Below are positions 42,676 through 51,378 of a stretch of 64,000 nucleotides of DNA, one piece after another. The stretch is from contig JAYUED010000178.1 in assembly GCA_043739385.1 (NCBI GenBank), forward strand, positions 19,990 through 83,989, given 5' to 3'. Each line of letters starts with the position of its first letter. Within the stretch, counting starts at the first letter, position 1. The translations under genes were made by a program, and so were the position numbers. Source of the stretch: Defluviibacillus sp043739385 (GTDB lineage: Bacteria > Pseudomonadota > Gammaproteobacteria > Burkholderiales > Burkholderiaceae_C). Below the pieces are notes generated by a model. It was not told the DNA's origin, made no database searches, and saw only the letters and a program-made list of their open reading frames with translations.

Positions 42676-44745
42676 ATGACAGGCAATGCTGCGCTTATTC
42701 TGGCGCTCGTTTGCGGCTTTATCGCCGTAGGTTACGGCTTTTGGGCCCGAGGGTGGATTCTTTCCCAAGACGCGGGCAACGCCCGAATGCAAGAGATTGC
42801 CGCCGCCATTCAGGCCGGTGCGGCGGCTTACCTTTCCAGACAATACCGAACGATCGCGATGGTGGGCGTGGTACTCGCCATCCTCATTGGCATCTTCCTG
42901 GATGGACAAACGGCGGTGGGATTTGTGATTGGTGCGGTGCTCTCAGGGGCTTGCGGCTTTATTGGCATGAACGTCTCAGTGCGGGCCAATGTCCGCACGG
43001 CACAGGCCGCAACCAAGGGCATTGGCCCTGCGCTAGACGTAGCGTTTCGCGGCGGGGCCATTACGGGGATGCTGGTAGTGGGCTTGGGCCTGCTGGGCGT
43101 GACGGGGTTCTTTTGGTTCCTAGTGGGCAATGGCAACATGTCGCCAGACAAAAATCTCGCCAAACTGCTAGATCCGCTGATTGGCTTTGCCTTTGGCTCG
43201 TCCCTCATCTCTATTTTTGCCCGCCTGGGTGGTGGCATCTTCACCAAGGGCGCGGACGTGGGTGCCGACTTGGTGGGCAAGGTAGAAGCAGGCATCCCCG
43301 AGGATGATCCACGTAACCCTGCCGTAATTGCCGACAATGTGGGCGACAACGTAGGCGACTGTGCCGGTATGGCTGCAGACTTGTTCGAGACCTACGCAGT
43401 TACGCTAATTGCTACTATGGTTCTAGGAGCACTGGTAGTAAGCTCAGCAGGCATGGCAGCCGTTATTTATCCTTTAGCCCTGGGTGCTGTGTCCATCATT
43501 GCGTCCATCATTGGCTGCTTTTTCGTCAAGGCTACACCTGGCATGAAGAACGTGATGCCCGCGCTGTACAAGGGGCTGGCAGTGGCGGGTGTGCTGTCGT
43601 TGATTGCATTCTTCTTCGTAACCCAGTGGCTAATTCCTGACAACGCCATCACGGCTACCGGCAGCACGATGAAGCTCTTTGGTGCGTGTGCTGTTGGCTT
43701 GGTGCTAACGGCAGCGTTGGTCTGGATCACGGAGTACTACACCGGCACGCAGTACGCACCGGTGCAACACATCGCGCAAGCCTCGACCACTGGGCATGGC
43801 ACCAACATCATTGCAGGCTTGGGCGTGTCTATGCGCTCCACAGCATGGCCAGTCTTGTTCGTGTGCGCAGCTATTCTGACCGCGTATGGCCTGGGCGGCT
43901 TGTACGGTATTGCGGTGGCGGCAACTTCCATGCTGAGTATGGCGGGTATCGTGGTCGCCTTGGACGCCTACGGCCCCATCACAGATAACGCGGGCGGCAT
44001 CGCTGAAATGGCTGAAATGCCCAAAGAAGTGCGCGATGTCACCGACCCTCTGGACGCTGTGGGAAACACCACCAAGGCAGTCACCAAAGGCTATGCGATT
44101 GGCTCTGCTGGTTTGGCCGCGCTGGTGCTGTTTGCCGATTACACGCACAAGCTTGAAGCCTACGGCAAAGCCATCACTTTTGACTTGAGCGACCCGCTGG
44201 TCATCGTGGGCCTGTTCATTGGCGGAATGATCCCCTACCTGTTCGGCGCGATGGCCATGGAAGCCGTGGGCCGCGCGGCCGGTGCTGTGGTGGTAGAAGT
44301 GCGCCGCCAGTTCCGCGAGATCAAGGGCATCATGGAAGGTACTGCCAAGCCCGAATATGGCCGTGCTGTGGATATGTTGACCAGCGCTGCCATCAAGGAA
44401 ATGATGATCCCCAGCTTACTGCCCGTGGTAGTGCCCGTGCTGGTCGGCTTGCTCCTCGGCCCCAAAGCCTTGGGTGGCTTGCTGATGGGCACCATCGTCA
44501 CCGGCCTGTTCGTGGCGATCAGCATGTGTACCGGCGGCGGTGCGTGGGACAACGCCAAAAAGTACATCGAAGATGGTCACCACGGTGGCAAGGGCTCTGA
44601 AACGCACAAAGCTGCTGTAACAGGAGACACTGTAGGCGACCCTTACAAGGACACGGCAGGTCCGGCAGTCAACCCGCTCATCAAGATCATCAACATCGTG
44701 GCACTGCTGATCGTGCCACTCGTGATGAAGTTCCACGGGGGCTAA
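42676..44745 (+). CDS. hppA: K+-independent H+-translocating pyrophosphatase
   Basis: This integral membrane pump couples pyrophosphate hydrolysis to proton export. The 689-residue product has about 16 transmembrane helices. The catalytic motif DVGADLVGKVEAGIPEDDPRN lies near 194-214, with NVGDNVGDCAGMAADLFET after it and a second acidic cluster VGDPYKDTAGPAVNPLIK at the C-terminus. Lys467 in GNTTKAVTKG marks the K+-independent subtype, where K+-dependent pumps have Ala. I chose ATG 42676 because AGGAG precedes it; an earlier in-frame start at 42553 adds 41 unlike residues. Confidence 0.96.
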   Translation: MTGNAALILALVCGFIAVGYGFWARGWILSQDAGNARMQEIAAAIQAGAAAYLSRQYRTIAMVGVVLAILIGIFLDGQTAVGFVIGAVLSGACGFIGMNVSVRANVRTAQAATKGIGPALDVAFRGGAITGMLVVGLGLLGVTGFFWFLVGNGNMSPDKNLAKLLDPLIGFAFGSSLISIFARLGGGIFTKGADVGADLVGKVEAGIPEDDPRNPAVIADNVGDNVGDCAGMAADLFETYAVTLIATMVLGALVVSSAGMAAVIYPLALGAVSIIASIIGCFFVKATPGMKNVMPALYKGLAVAGVLSLIAFFFVTQWLIPDNAITATGSTMKLFGACAVGLVLTAALVWITEYYTGTQYAPVQHIAQASTTGHGTNIIAGLGVSMRSTAWPVLFVCAAILTAYGLGGLYGIAVAATSMLSMAGIVVALDAYGPITDNAGGIAEMAEMPKEVRDVTDPLDAVGNTTKAVTKGYAIGSAGLAALVLFADYTHKLEAYGKAITFDLSDPLVIVGLFIGGMIPYLFGAMAMEAVGRAAGAVVVEVRRQFREIKGIMEGTAKPEYGRAVDMLTSAAIKEMMIPSLLPVVVPVLVGLLLGPKALGGLLMGTIVTGLFVAISMCTGGGAWDNAKKYIEDGHHGGKGSETHKAAVTGDTVGDPYKDTAGPAVNPLIKIINIVALLIVPLVMKFHGG

Positions 44746-44749
44746 TTGA

Positions 44750-44785
44750 CAACGAAAAGGCCTGCATACGCAGGCCTTTTCGTTG
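44750..44785. terminator. Bidirectional terminator between hppA and the diguanylate cyclase
   Basis: A perfect 16-pair stem (CAACGAAAAGGCCTGC with its complement) closes a 4-base loop. The A4/T4 segments lie within the arms. It serves both convergent genes. Confidence 0.88.
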
Positions 44786-44819
44786 AGTTGAGCGGCAATA
44801 CTTTTACCATTTAAGCCAT

Positions 44820-45860
44820 TCAAAAAAGATCTACATTGTTGGATTCAACCACCTGCTCCTCCAGTTCACCCGCCTCCACCAGCGCTAGGTAGCTGCATAC
44901 TTGATTCCGACCGTGGCCTTTAGCGTAGTACACCGCTTTATCAGCCCGGCCAAAAGCACCACCGGGCGTATCGTTGTCAGCCAATGCGGCAAACCCGGCA
45001 CTGACGGTAATCGTGCCCACCTGCGGAAAAATATGCTTTTCTACTTGGTTACGAAAACGTTCCAACGTAGAAACCGCATCGCTGTGCGCAGCGCAGCGCA
45101 TCAACACCACAAACTCTTCGCCGCCAAATCGGTATAGCTGGTCGTGAAAGCGAAAGCTGTTGCGCATGAGTTGCGCCAACAAGAGCAGCACTTCGTCACC
45201 AATCAAGTGACCAAAGCTATCGTTGACACGTTTGAAGTGGTCAATGTCCAGTACGGCCAACCAATAGCTCTTGCCTGGGCTGTATGCGCGTCGGCCAGGA
45301 TGACCCAGTTCGCCCACCGTATCTTGATCTGCAGCCGCCTTAAAAAAGGCACCGTCAAAAGTTTTACGGTTCAGCAGTTCAGTCAATGCATCTTTTTCAC
45401 CGTAATCTAATAAACCCAACAGATTTTTGTAGACCTGCAAAACGCTTTGAATAACGTCTTTCTCGGCTTGCTCCAATGGTTGTACCGTTTCTAACTCCAA
45501 CAGCAAGGCAGTTACTGCATTTTTTTCTATAAGAAACACCGTTGTAGGCACAGGCGTGGCAGCACACTCACTCTTGCCACCGCCCATGATGGCTGCTTCG
45601 CGAATAGGAAAACTCGCCAAGGTAGGAAGCGTATCCCAGTCCGTCCAGGCCGCATCACGCTTGGGTTCTATGTCCTGCGTCTCAAGTAAAGCGCAGATCA
45701 TGCAACGCTGATCACCGGGCTCACCCACAATACGCACCAGCCGCACAATGACTGGGTGCGGTTGATGCAAGGTTCGCACAAGCTTTGTAAATGCGAAATC
45801 CAAGGCATCATGGTCACGCAACCCTGTTAGATCGGCTAGGCCGTCAATGAGCGTTTTCAT
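44820..45860 (-). CDS. GGDEF-domain diguanylate cyclase
   Basis: It makes c-di-GMP. There is no transmembrane helix. The N-terminal half (about 1-150) looks like a GAF-type or unclassified sensor region, with MICALL and a Gly-rich GGGKSE loop. A short helix LLGLLDYGEKDALTELLNRKTFD leads into the GGDEF domain, which has the active site GGEEF and the RxxD inhibitory site RFHD five residues before it. The family signature LDIDHFKRVNDSFGHLIGDEVL is present. The length is 346 residues. It is monocistronic, between two terminators. Confidence 0.92.
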   Translation of the reverse strand: MKTLIDGLADLTGLRDHDALDFAFTKLVRTLHQPHPVIVRLVRIVGEPGDQRCMICALLETQDIEPKRDAAWTDWDTLPTLASFPIREAAIMGGGKSECAATPVPTTVFLIEKNAVTALLLELETVQPLEQAEKDVIQSVLQVYKNLLGLLDYGEKDALTELLNRKTFDGAFFKAAADQDTVGELGHPGRRAYSPGKSYWLAVLDIDHFKRVNDSFGHLIGDEVLLLLAQLMRNSFRFHDQLYRFGGEEFVVLMRCAAHSDAVSTLERFRNQVEKHIFPQVGTITVSAGFAALADNDTPGGAFGRADKAVYYAKGHGRNQVCSYLALVEAGELEEQVVESNNVDLF

Positions 45861-45916
45861 AGGGCAAGTCTGTCCATTAGCACACAGCTAATCTTTAATG
45901 GGCTTATCGGAAGAGG

Positions 45917-45947
45917 AATTTACAGGTGAAAGCATCAACTGTAAATT
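45917..45947 (-). terminator. Hairpin downstream of alaS
   Basis: AATTTACAG pairs with CTGTAAATT (9 pairs, 13-base loop), 19 bases past the alaS stop. The following bases are pyrimidine-rich but not a pure T-tract. Confidence 0.5.
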
Positions 45948-45965
45948 GTTACTAGAATTCCAATG

Positions 45966-48602
45966 TTATGCGCGCTCAGCAACCCATGCTTGAACGGAAG
46001 CCAACGCCCCCACCAACTTGCTGGCATCAGTGCCCCCCGCCATCGCCATATCCGGCTTGCCACCGCCTTTACCGCCCACTTGCTGCGCCACAAAATTGAC
46101 CAATTCCCCGGCTTTGACTTTGCCCACGCAGTCTGGCGTAACCCCCGCAGCCAGCTGTACCTTGTCGCCATCCGTGGTGGCCAGCACGATAACCGCGGTT
46201 TTCAGCTTGTCCTTGAGCTTGTCCATGGTTTCGCGCAGCGTCTTGGCGTCTGCGCCGTCCATCTTGACGACCAAGAGCTTGAGGCCTTTGACGTCAATCG
46301 CCAGCTTGAGCATCTCATCGCCTTGAGCCGACGCGAGCTTGCCTTTGAGCTGGGTAACTTCTTTTTCCAATGCCTTCACATGGTCAAGTACTTGGTCAAT
46401 GCGCTCTTGCAAGTCAGCAGGCGCAGTTTTGAGGGCATTCGCAGCCTTGGCGACCGAGGCTTCAAGTTGCTGCGTATAGGCCAGCGCATTCACACCAGTA
46501 ATAGCCTCAATACGGCGCACGCCAGCGGCCACGCCACCCTCAGTCACCACCTTGAACAAACCGATGTCACCAGTACGCGTTACATGGGTGCCGCCACAGA
46601 GTTCGCGGCTAGAGCCAATATCAAGCACGCGCACGGTGTCGCCGTACTTTTCACCAAACAGCATCATCGCGCCGGTGGCCTTGGCCGCTTCGATTTCCAT
46701 CACTCGGGCTTGCGTAGCCGCGTTGGCCAAAATTTCAGCGTTAACACGGGCTTCAATGTCGGCGATTTCTGCGTCAGTAACTGCTCCGTTGTGGGCGAAG
46801 TCAAAACGGGTGCGCTCGGCGTTGACCAAGCTGCCCTTTTGCATCACGTGCGCGCCCAGCACCTCGCGCAAGGCTTTATGCATCAGGTGGGTAACGCTAT
46901 GGTTGCGCATGCTGGCAGCACGCACTGCGGTGTTGACCTGGGCGGTAACAGCATCGCCAACTTTCAAACTGCCCTGCTGCACCGTGCCGTGGTGGCCGAA
47001 CACGTCAGATTTGATTTTTTGGGTGTCCTGCACCTCAAACTTGGCCGCTTTAGACGATTCACCTGCGACGATGAAACCCTCGTCCCCCACCTGCCCGCCG
47101 CTCTCAGCGTAAAACGGCGTTGTTGCCAGCACTACAACACCAGTTTGACCAGCTTTCAACTCTGAGGTGCTTACGCCATCTGCATACAGCGCTACGATTT
47201 GTGTAGCTATTTCGAGTTTGTCATAGCCTACAAATTCATTGCCAGCGCCGGTGTAGTCCAACGCGCGGTCCATTTTGAATTTGCCCGCCGCACGGCCCAT
47301 GGCCTTTTGCGTGGCCATGGCGGCGTTGAAACCGGCTTCGTCCACCGTCAAACCACGTTCGCGGCACACGTCAGCGGACAGATCCAGTGGGAAACCGTAG
47401 GTGTCGTGCAGCTTGAAAGCCACGTCACCGGGCAGCACCTTCACATCACCTGACAGTGCACCGTCCAGTATTTCCATACCGATTTCCAGCGTCTCGAAGA
47501 AGCGTTCTTCTTCCACCTTCAGCACCTCGGTGATACGCTGCTCTTGGGCGGCCAAGCTGGGGTAGGCCTCACCCATGAGCGCGACCAAATCCTTCACCAA
47601 GCGGTGGAAAAATGGCGTCTTCTTGCCCAGTTTGTAGCCATGGCGAATGGCGCGGCGGATGATGCGGCGCTGCACGTAACCCCGGCCTTCGTTGGAGGGA
47701 ATAACACCGTCGCTCACCAAAAAGGCAGTGGCACGGATGTGGTCAGCGATCACTTTGAGCGAGTTGTTGTGGATATCTTCACAGCCAGTTTCGCGCGCAG
47801 CACCGGCAATCAGCCCCTGGAAAATGTCGATCTCGTAGTTGCTGTGAACATGCTGCAAGATGGCAGCGAGGCGCTCCAGCCCCATGCCCGTGTCCACGCA
47901 AGGCGCGGGCAGGTTGACCAAGGAGCCATCGGGCTGCATATCAAACTGCATGAACACGTGGTTCCAGATTTCGATGAAGCGGTCGCCGTCTTCTCCGGGG
48001 CTACCGGGTGGGCCGCCAGGAATGTGGTCACCGTGGTCGTAAAAAATTTCACTGCACGGGCCGCAGGGGCCTGTGTCGGCCATCATCCAGAAGTTGTCAG
48101 AGGCGTACTTTTTGCCCTTGTTGTCGCCGATGCGCACGATGCGCTCAGCAGGCAGGCCAATCTCGTTGTGCCAAATGTCATAGGCCTCTTGGTCGTCAAT
48201 GTAGACGGTGACAAGCAGTTTGTCAGCGGGCAGTTTGTAGACCTGCGTCAGCAGCTCCCACCCCCATTTGAGTGAGTCGCGCTTGAAGTAATCGCCAAAA
48301 CTCCAGTTGCCCATCATCTCGAAAAAGGTGTGGTGGCGTGCGGTGTAGCCCACGTTTTCCAAGTCGTTGTGCTTGCCACCTGCGCGCAAGCAGGCCTGAA
48401 CAGAAGCTGCACGAACATAAGAGCGCTTGTCGGTGCCTAAAAACACATCTTTGAACTGCACCATGCCCGAGTTGGTGAACATCAGCGTAGGGTCGTTGCC
48501 CGGTACCAGCGGGCTGCTGGGCACGACGGTGTGGCCTTTGCTTTCGTAAAAGTCGAGAAAAGTTTTGCGGATGTCCGCGACATTCATTACGGGCTTGTTC
48601 AT
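45966..48602 (-). CDS. alaS: Alanyl-tRNA synthetase
   Basis: AlaS charges tRNA-Ala and edits Ser/Gly errors. The 878-residue product has the class II core with motif 1 (RKTFLDFYESKGHTVVPSS), motif 2 (RHHTFFEMMGNWSFGDYFK) and motif 3 (DTGMGLERLAAI). The editing domain has zinc ligands in HSVTHLMHKAL and CGGTHV, and the C-terminal DHHA1/C-Ala region follows. I chose ATG 48602 (MNKPVMNVADIRKTF); the upstream extension to 48647 is not conserved, and ATG 48587 is a second option. A 17-nt palindrome sits in the region between core and editing domains. Confidence 0.97.
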   Translation of the reverse strand: MNKPVMNVADIRKTFLDFYESKGHTVVPSSPLVPGNDPTLMFTNSGMVQFKDVFLGTDKRSYVRAASVQACLRAGGKHNDLENVGYTARHHTFFEMMGNWSFGDYFKRDSLKWGWELLTQVYKLPADKLLVTVYIDDQEAYDIWHNEIGLPAERIVRIGDNKGKKYASDNFWMMADTGPCGPCSEIFYDHGDHIPGGPPGSPGEDGDRFIEIWNHVFMQFDMQPDGSLVNLPAPCVDTGMGLERLAAILQHVHSNYEIDIFQGLIAGAARETGCEDIHNNSLKVIADHIRATAFLVSDGVIPSNEGRGYVQRRIIRRAIRHGYKLGKKTPFFHRLVKDLVALMGEAYPSLAAQEQRITEVLKVEEERFFETLEIGMEILDGALSGDVKVLPGDVAFKLHDTYGFPLDLSADVCRERGLTVDEAGFNAAMATQKAMGRAAGKFKMDRALDYTGAGNEFVGYDKLEIATQIVALYADGVSTSELKAGQTGVVVLATTPFYAESGGQVGDEGFIVAGESSKAAKFEVQDTQKIKSDVFGHHGTVQQGSLKVGDAVTAQVNTAVRAASMRNHSVTHLMHKALREVLGAHVMQKGSLVNAERTRFDFAHNGAVTDAEIADIEARVNAEILANAATQARVMEIEAAKATGAMMLFGEKYGDTVRVLDIGSSRELCGGTHVTRTGDIGLFKVVTEGGVAAGVRRIEAITGVNALAYTQQLEASVAKAANALKTAPADLQERIDQVLDHVKALEKEVTQLKGKLASAQGDEMLKLAIDVKGLKLLVVKMDGADAKTLRETMDKLKDKLKTAVIVLATTDGDKVQLAAGVTPDCVGKVKAGELVNFVAQQVGGKGGGKPDMAMAGGTDASKLVGALASVQAWVAERA
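47191..47207. repeat. 17-nt palindrome GCTAC-N7-GTAGC in alaS
   Basis: Spacer GATTTGT. The gene strand reads it in frame as Ala-Thr-Gln-Ile-Val-Ala. A further GCTAT...ATAGC pair with a 12-base spacer follows at about 47206-47227. Confidence 0.7.
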
Positions 48603-48694
48603 TGCGTAGTTTTCGTGGTGCAGATAAAGAGTGGGGTAAAGCGGCAAGGGCGTCAGGACTTTGGGTGCACGGGATGCCAGATTTAAGCCGTCCC

Positions 48695-48723
48695 ATTATC
48701 GCGGCCTCACGCCACAAGGGCAA
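48695..48723 (-). promoter_or_regulatory. Candidate promoter of alaS
   Basis: On the minus strand TTGCCC (48723-48718) and GATAAT (48700-48695) are separated by exactly 17 bases, about 93 bases upstream of the alaS start. Confidence 0.5.
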
Positions 48724-48874
48724 AGCGTCAGACCATCAACTCGCTTCAATAAGTAATTTCACTCTACAAAACTATAGAAAACCCCATTTACCAATAGAAC
48801 CTAAACGTCATATGATATTTTTCATAAATGACTTTAGCTTAATGAAACTTTTATCATCTTCTGATACTGACGAT

Positions 48875-49714
48875 ATGGCTGCGCTGGAGACTCGATCGGC
48901 CGACCTCACTGAAGCGCCCTCTTCATCGACCGCACCGCCCACGCCGTCTTCTGTAACGAAGGCCTGCCGCATCCTGCGCTCCCTCGCAGACCCCAAAGTC
49001 ATGCGCTTGACCGATATCGCGCAAACCACGGGCCTGGACAAAGCCACCGTACTGCGCTTGCTTGAAGCCTTGGCACTTGAAGGCTTTGTCGTACGCGACC
49101 CGCAGACCAAGCTCTACGCGCCAGGGCCAGAACTGTTGCTGACTGGCGTTGCGGCGCTGGCGCGCTTTGATCCACGCGCGCTGGTACACCCCAGCCTGCT
49201 GCGACTAGCTGGCACTTTTGAAGACACCGCTATCCTCTCGCTGCCCAGTGGCTTTGAGTCGCTGTGCGCGGATCTGGAGCTGGGCCGCTTCCCCATCCGG
49301 GCTAATTATTTGGAAGTCGGCCACCGCCGCCTGCTGGGTGTAGGGGCTGGCAGTCTGGCGTTGCTGGCCTGGATGCCCGAGCGAGAGCGCGATGCCGTCA
49401 TGCCTACCATTGAAGCCCACATTCAGGCAAATTCAGCACGCTACCCGCGTATCAACCGCAGATTGCTCGAAGACAAAGTAGCCGAAGCACGCGAACGAGG
49501 CTACGTGGTACTGCTGGATGTGGTGGTAGACCGCATGGGCGGCATCGCGGTACCAATCCTTGGCACAGACGGTCGGCCCGTAGCAGCACTCAGCATTGCA
49601 GCACTTACCGACCGCATCACCTCGCGGGAAAGCGAATTGGCCCAAGCCCTGCAACGCGAGGCGGCCATATGCGAAGCACAGTGGACTGGTATCACCACGA
49701 AAGCGCACCAATGA
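48875..49714 (+). CDS. IclR-family transcriptional regulator
   Basis: The N-terminal winged helix covers about 25-85 (VTKACRILRSLADPKVMRLTDIAQTTGLDKATVLRLLEALALEGFVVRD). The IclR effector-binding domain covers about 95-270, with LLALAWMPERER-type and DRMGGIAVPILGTDGRPVAALSIAAL segments. Its stop overlaps the thiolase-like gene as ATGA, so it is probably cotranscribed with and controls the acyl-CoA cluster. ATG 48875 gives 279 residues; ATG 48842 and 48812 are also in frame, and none has a clear ribosome binding site. The effector is unknown. Confidence 0.9.
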   Translation: MAALETRSADLTEAPSSSTAPPTPSSVTKACRILRSLADPKVMRLTDIAQTTGLDKATVLRLLEALALEGFVVRDPQTKLYAPGPELLLTGVAALARFDPRALVHPSLLRLAGTFEDTAILSLPSGFESLCADLELGRFPIRANYLEVGHRRLLGVGAGSLALLAWMPERERDAVMPTIEAHIQANSARYPRINRRLLEDKVAEARERGYVVLLDVVVDRMGGIAVPILGTDGRPVAALSIAALTDRITSRESELAQALQREAAICEAQWTGITTKAHQ

Positions 49715-50886
49715 CCTCTACCGCCTTCATCAACGGCGTGGGCAACACCGCTTTTGGCCGCCACGAGGGCCAGAGCGCACTCGACCTGATGGCCAGTGCA
49801 GCCCAACAAGCGCTGGCCGATGCGCAGCTGCGGCGTGCGGACATTGACGGTCTGCTTTGCGGCTATGCCACCACGATGCCGCACTTGATGTTGTCCACCC
49901 TGTTTGCCGAGCGCTTTGGCTTACAACCAAGCTATGCGCACGGTATGCAGCTGGGGGGCGCGACCGGCGCCGCCATGCTGATGCTGGCACGTGACTTGGT
50001 TCGCTCCGGACGCTGCCGCAATGTGCTGGTGGTGGCTGGCGAAAATCGCCTGAGCGGCCAGACCCGCGACAGCTCCATCCAAACCTTGGCCCAGGTGGGC
50101 GATGCCGATTTTGAAGTCCCTAACGGAGCCTCTGTGCCCGCTTACTACGCCATGCTGGCCTCACGCTACATGCACGAGACGGGAATAACACAAGCTGACC
50201 TCGCAGAATTCGCAGTGCTGATGCGTCGCAATGCGGCACTGCACCCCGGCGCGCACCTGCAATCCCCAATTACGCTGGCCGATGTGCTGGCGTCCAAACC
50301 CATTGCCACGCCGCTCAAGCTGCTGGACTGCTGCCCCATATCGGATGGAGCCATGGCGCTGGTGGTCTCTGCCGAGCCAGGGGGCACTTCAAACAGCGAC
50401 GTGCGCATCGCTCTGGTAGGGGCTGGCCAAGCCCACCGGCACCAGCACCTCACCGCACTGGCGGATGTGCAAGACAGTGGTGCGGCAGACGCGTCCCAGC
50501 GCGCTTTGGCCGAGGCCGGTTTGGCGCTTTCCGATATCGATTACTTAGGCATCTACGACTCGTTCACCATAACGCTGGCGATGCTGCTCGAAGAAATAGG
50601 CTTTGCACCGCGTGGCCAATCGGCGCAAAGGGTGCGCAATGGCGATTTTTTACCCAACGGCGTATTGCCGCTCAACACCCACGGCGGGCTACTGTCGTTC
50701 GGCCACTGCGGTGTGGCGGGTGGCATGGCTCACGCAGTAGAGGCGGTGCGCCAGTTAAGAGGCAGTGCCGGCGCCCGTCAAATTCATCACGCCGGCCTTG
50801 CGCGCCAACCCACCCATGCTTTTGTTCATGCCGATGGCGGAGTGCTCTCGTCGCATGTGAGTTTGATTTTCTCGCGCCAAGCCTGA
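49711..50886 (+). CDS. Thiolase-fold protein lacking the nucleophilic Cys (SCP-x/Ltp-like)
   Basis: The 391-residue product has the thiolase fold: INGVGNTAFGRHEGQSALDLMASAAQQAL, DCCPISDGAMALVV, IYDSFTITLAMLLEEIG, and the C-terminal NTHGGLLSFGHCGVAGGM with catalytic His and Gly-rich loop. Where thiolases carry the acyl-accepting Cys, this protein reads MQLGGATGAAML. Together with the adjacent DUF35 protein this resembles Ltp2-type retro-aldolases rather than true thiolases. The start ATG overlaps the iclR stop. Annotation as acetyl-CoA acetyltransferase would be a family-level guess. Confidence 0.85.
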   Translation: MTSTAFINGVGNTAFGRHEGQSALDLMASAAQQALADAQLRRADIDGLLCGYATTMPHLMLSTLFAERFGLQPSYAHGMQLGGATGAAMLMLARDLVRSGRCRNVLVVAGENRLSGQTRDSSIQTLAQVGDADFEVPNGASVPAYYAMLASRYMHETGITQADLAEFAVLMRRNAALHPGAHLQSPITLADVLASKPIATPLKLLDCCPISDGAMALVVSAEPGGTSNSDVRIALVGAGQAHRHQHLTALADVQDSGAADASQRALAEAGLALSDIDYLGIYDSFTITLAMLLEEIGFAPRGQSAQRVRNGDFLPNGVLPLNTHGGLLSFGHCGVAGGMAHAVEAVRQLRGSAGARQIHHAGLARQPTHAFVHADGGVLSSHVSLIFSRQA

Positions 50887-50950
50887 ACCCAAAGCACATC
50901 AAAAGTACTCCCATAGCCCCAAAGTATCCAAAGTACCAAAAATACCCAAG

Positions 50951-51337
50951 ATGTCCGCCACTTCTCAACCCTATGTCGATGGTCTTTCGGCAGGCGTGTT
51001 GCGCTACCAGCACTGCCCCGATTGCAACCGCGCGCAACGGCTCGCCCGCTACGCTTGCCAATATTGCGGCGGCCAGTCTCTGGTGTGGCGCGATGCGCGT
51101 GGCACGGGCACGGTCCATTCGGTCACTGTGGTCACCCGCGCACCGTCCGATGCCTTTCGAGCGCTGGCACCGTACACGCTGGTGCTGGTCGATCTGGATG
51201 AAGGTGCACGGGTAATGGCCCACGCCGAGCCCGGTGCTGCCATTGGGGATACGGTGATCGCCAATTTTTTTGCGCATGACGGCCATCCTTTAGTCCGCTT
51301 TCAGTTGCACGCTGCACCGCCAGCACCCTCTCACTAA
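50951..51337 (+). CDS. DUF35 Zn-ribbon OB-fold protein
   Basis: The 128-residue product has an N-terminal rubredoxin-like zinc ribbon (CPDC at 22-25, CQYC at 36-39). An OB fold follows (GTGTVHSVTVVTRAPSDAF, YTLVLVDLDEGARVMAHAEP, GDTVIANFFAHDG). Such proteins bind acyl-CoA and form complexes with thiolase-like partners, for example the DUF35 part of ChsH2 with Ltp2. It lies 64 bases after the thiolase-like gene, in a spacer of imperfect AAAGTA(T)CC repeats. Confidence 0.9.
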   Translation: MSATSQPYVDGLSAGVLRYQHCPDCNRAQRLARYACQYCGGQSLVWRDARGTGTVHSVTVVTRAPSDAFRALAPYTLVLVDLDEGARVMAHAEPGAAIGDTVIANFFAHDGHPLVRFQLHAAPPAPSH

Positions 51338-51378
51338 CACCGCCCACGCAGCCTAAACCACACGCTAAGGAATACCCC

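Noticed and set aside
43403..43446. GCTACTA...TAGTAAGC in hppA as another 17-nt palindrome
   Set aside because: The arms are not at the fixed 17-base spacing and the pairing is imperfect.
45963..47165. 400-codon open frame on the plus strand opposite alaS
   Set aside because: It is wholly antisense to a certain AlaS gene, has no recognisable domain or ribosome site, and follows from the G/C-rich codon usage of alaS.
50887..50950. AAAGTA(T)CC repeats before the DUF35 gene as a regulatory array
   Set aside because: There are only two or three imperfect copies in a short spacer, with no symmetry.
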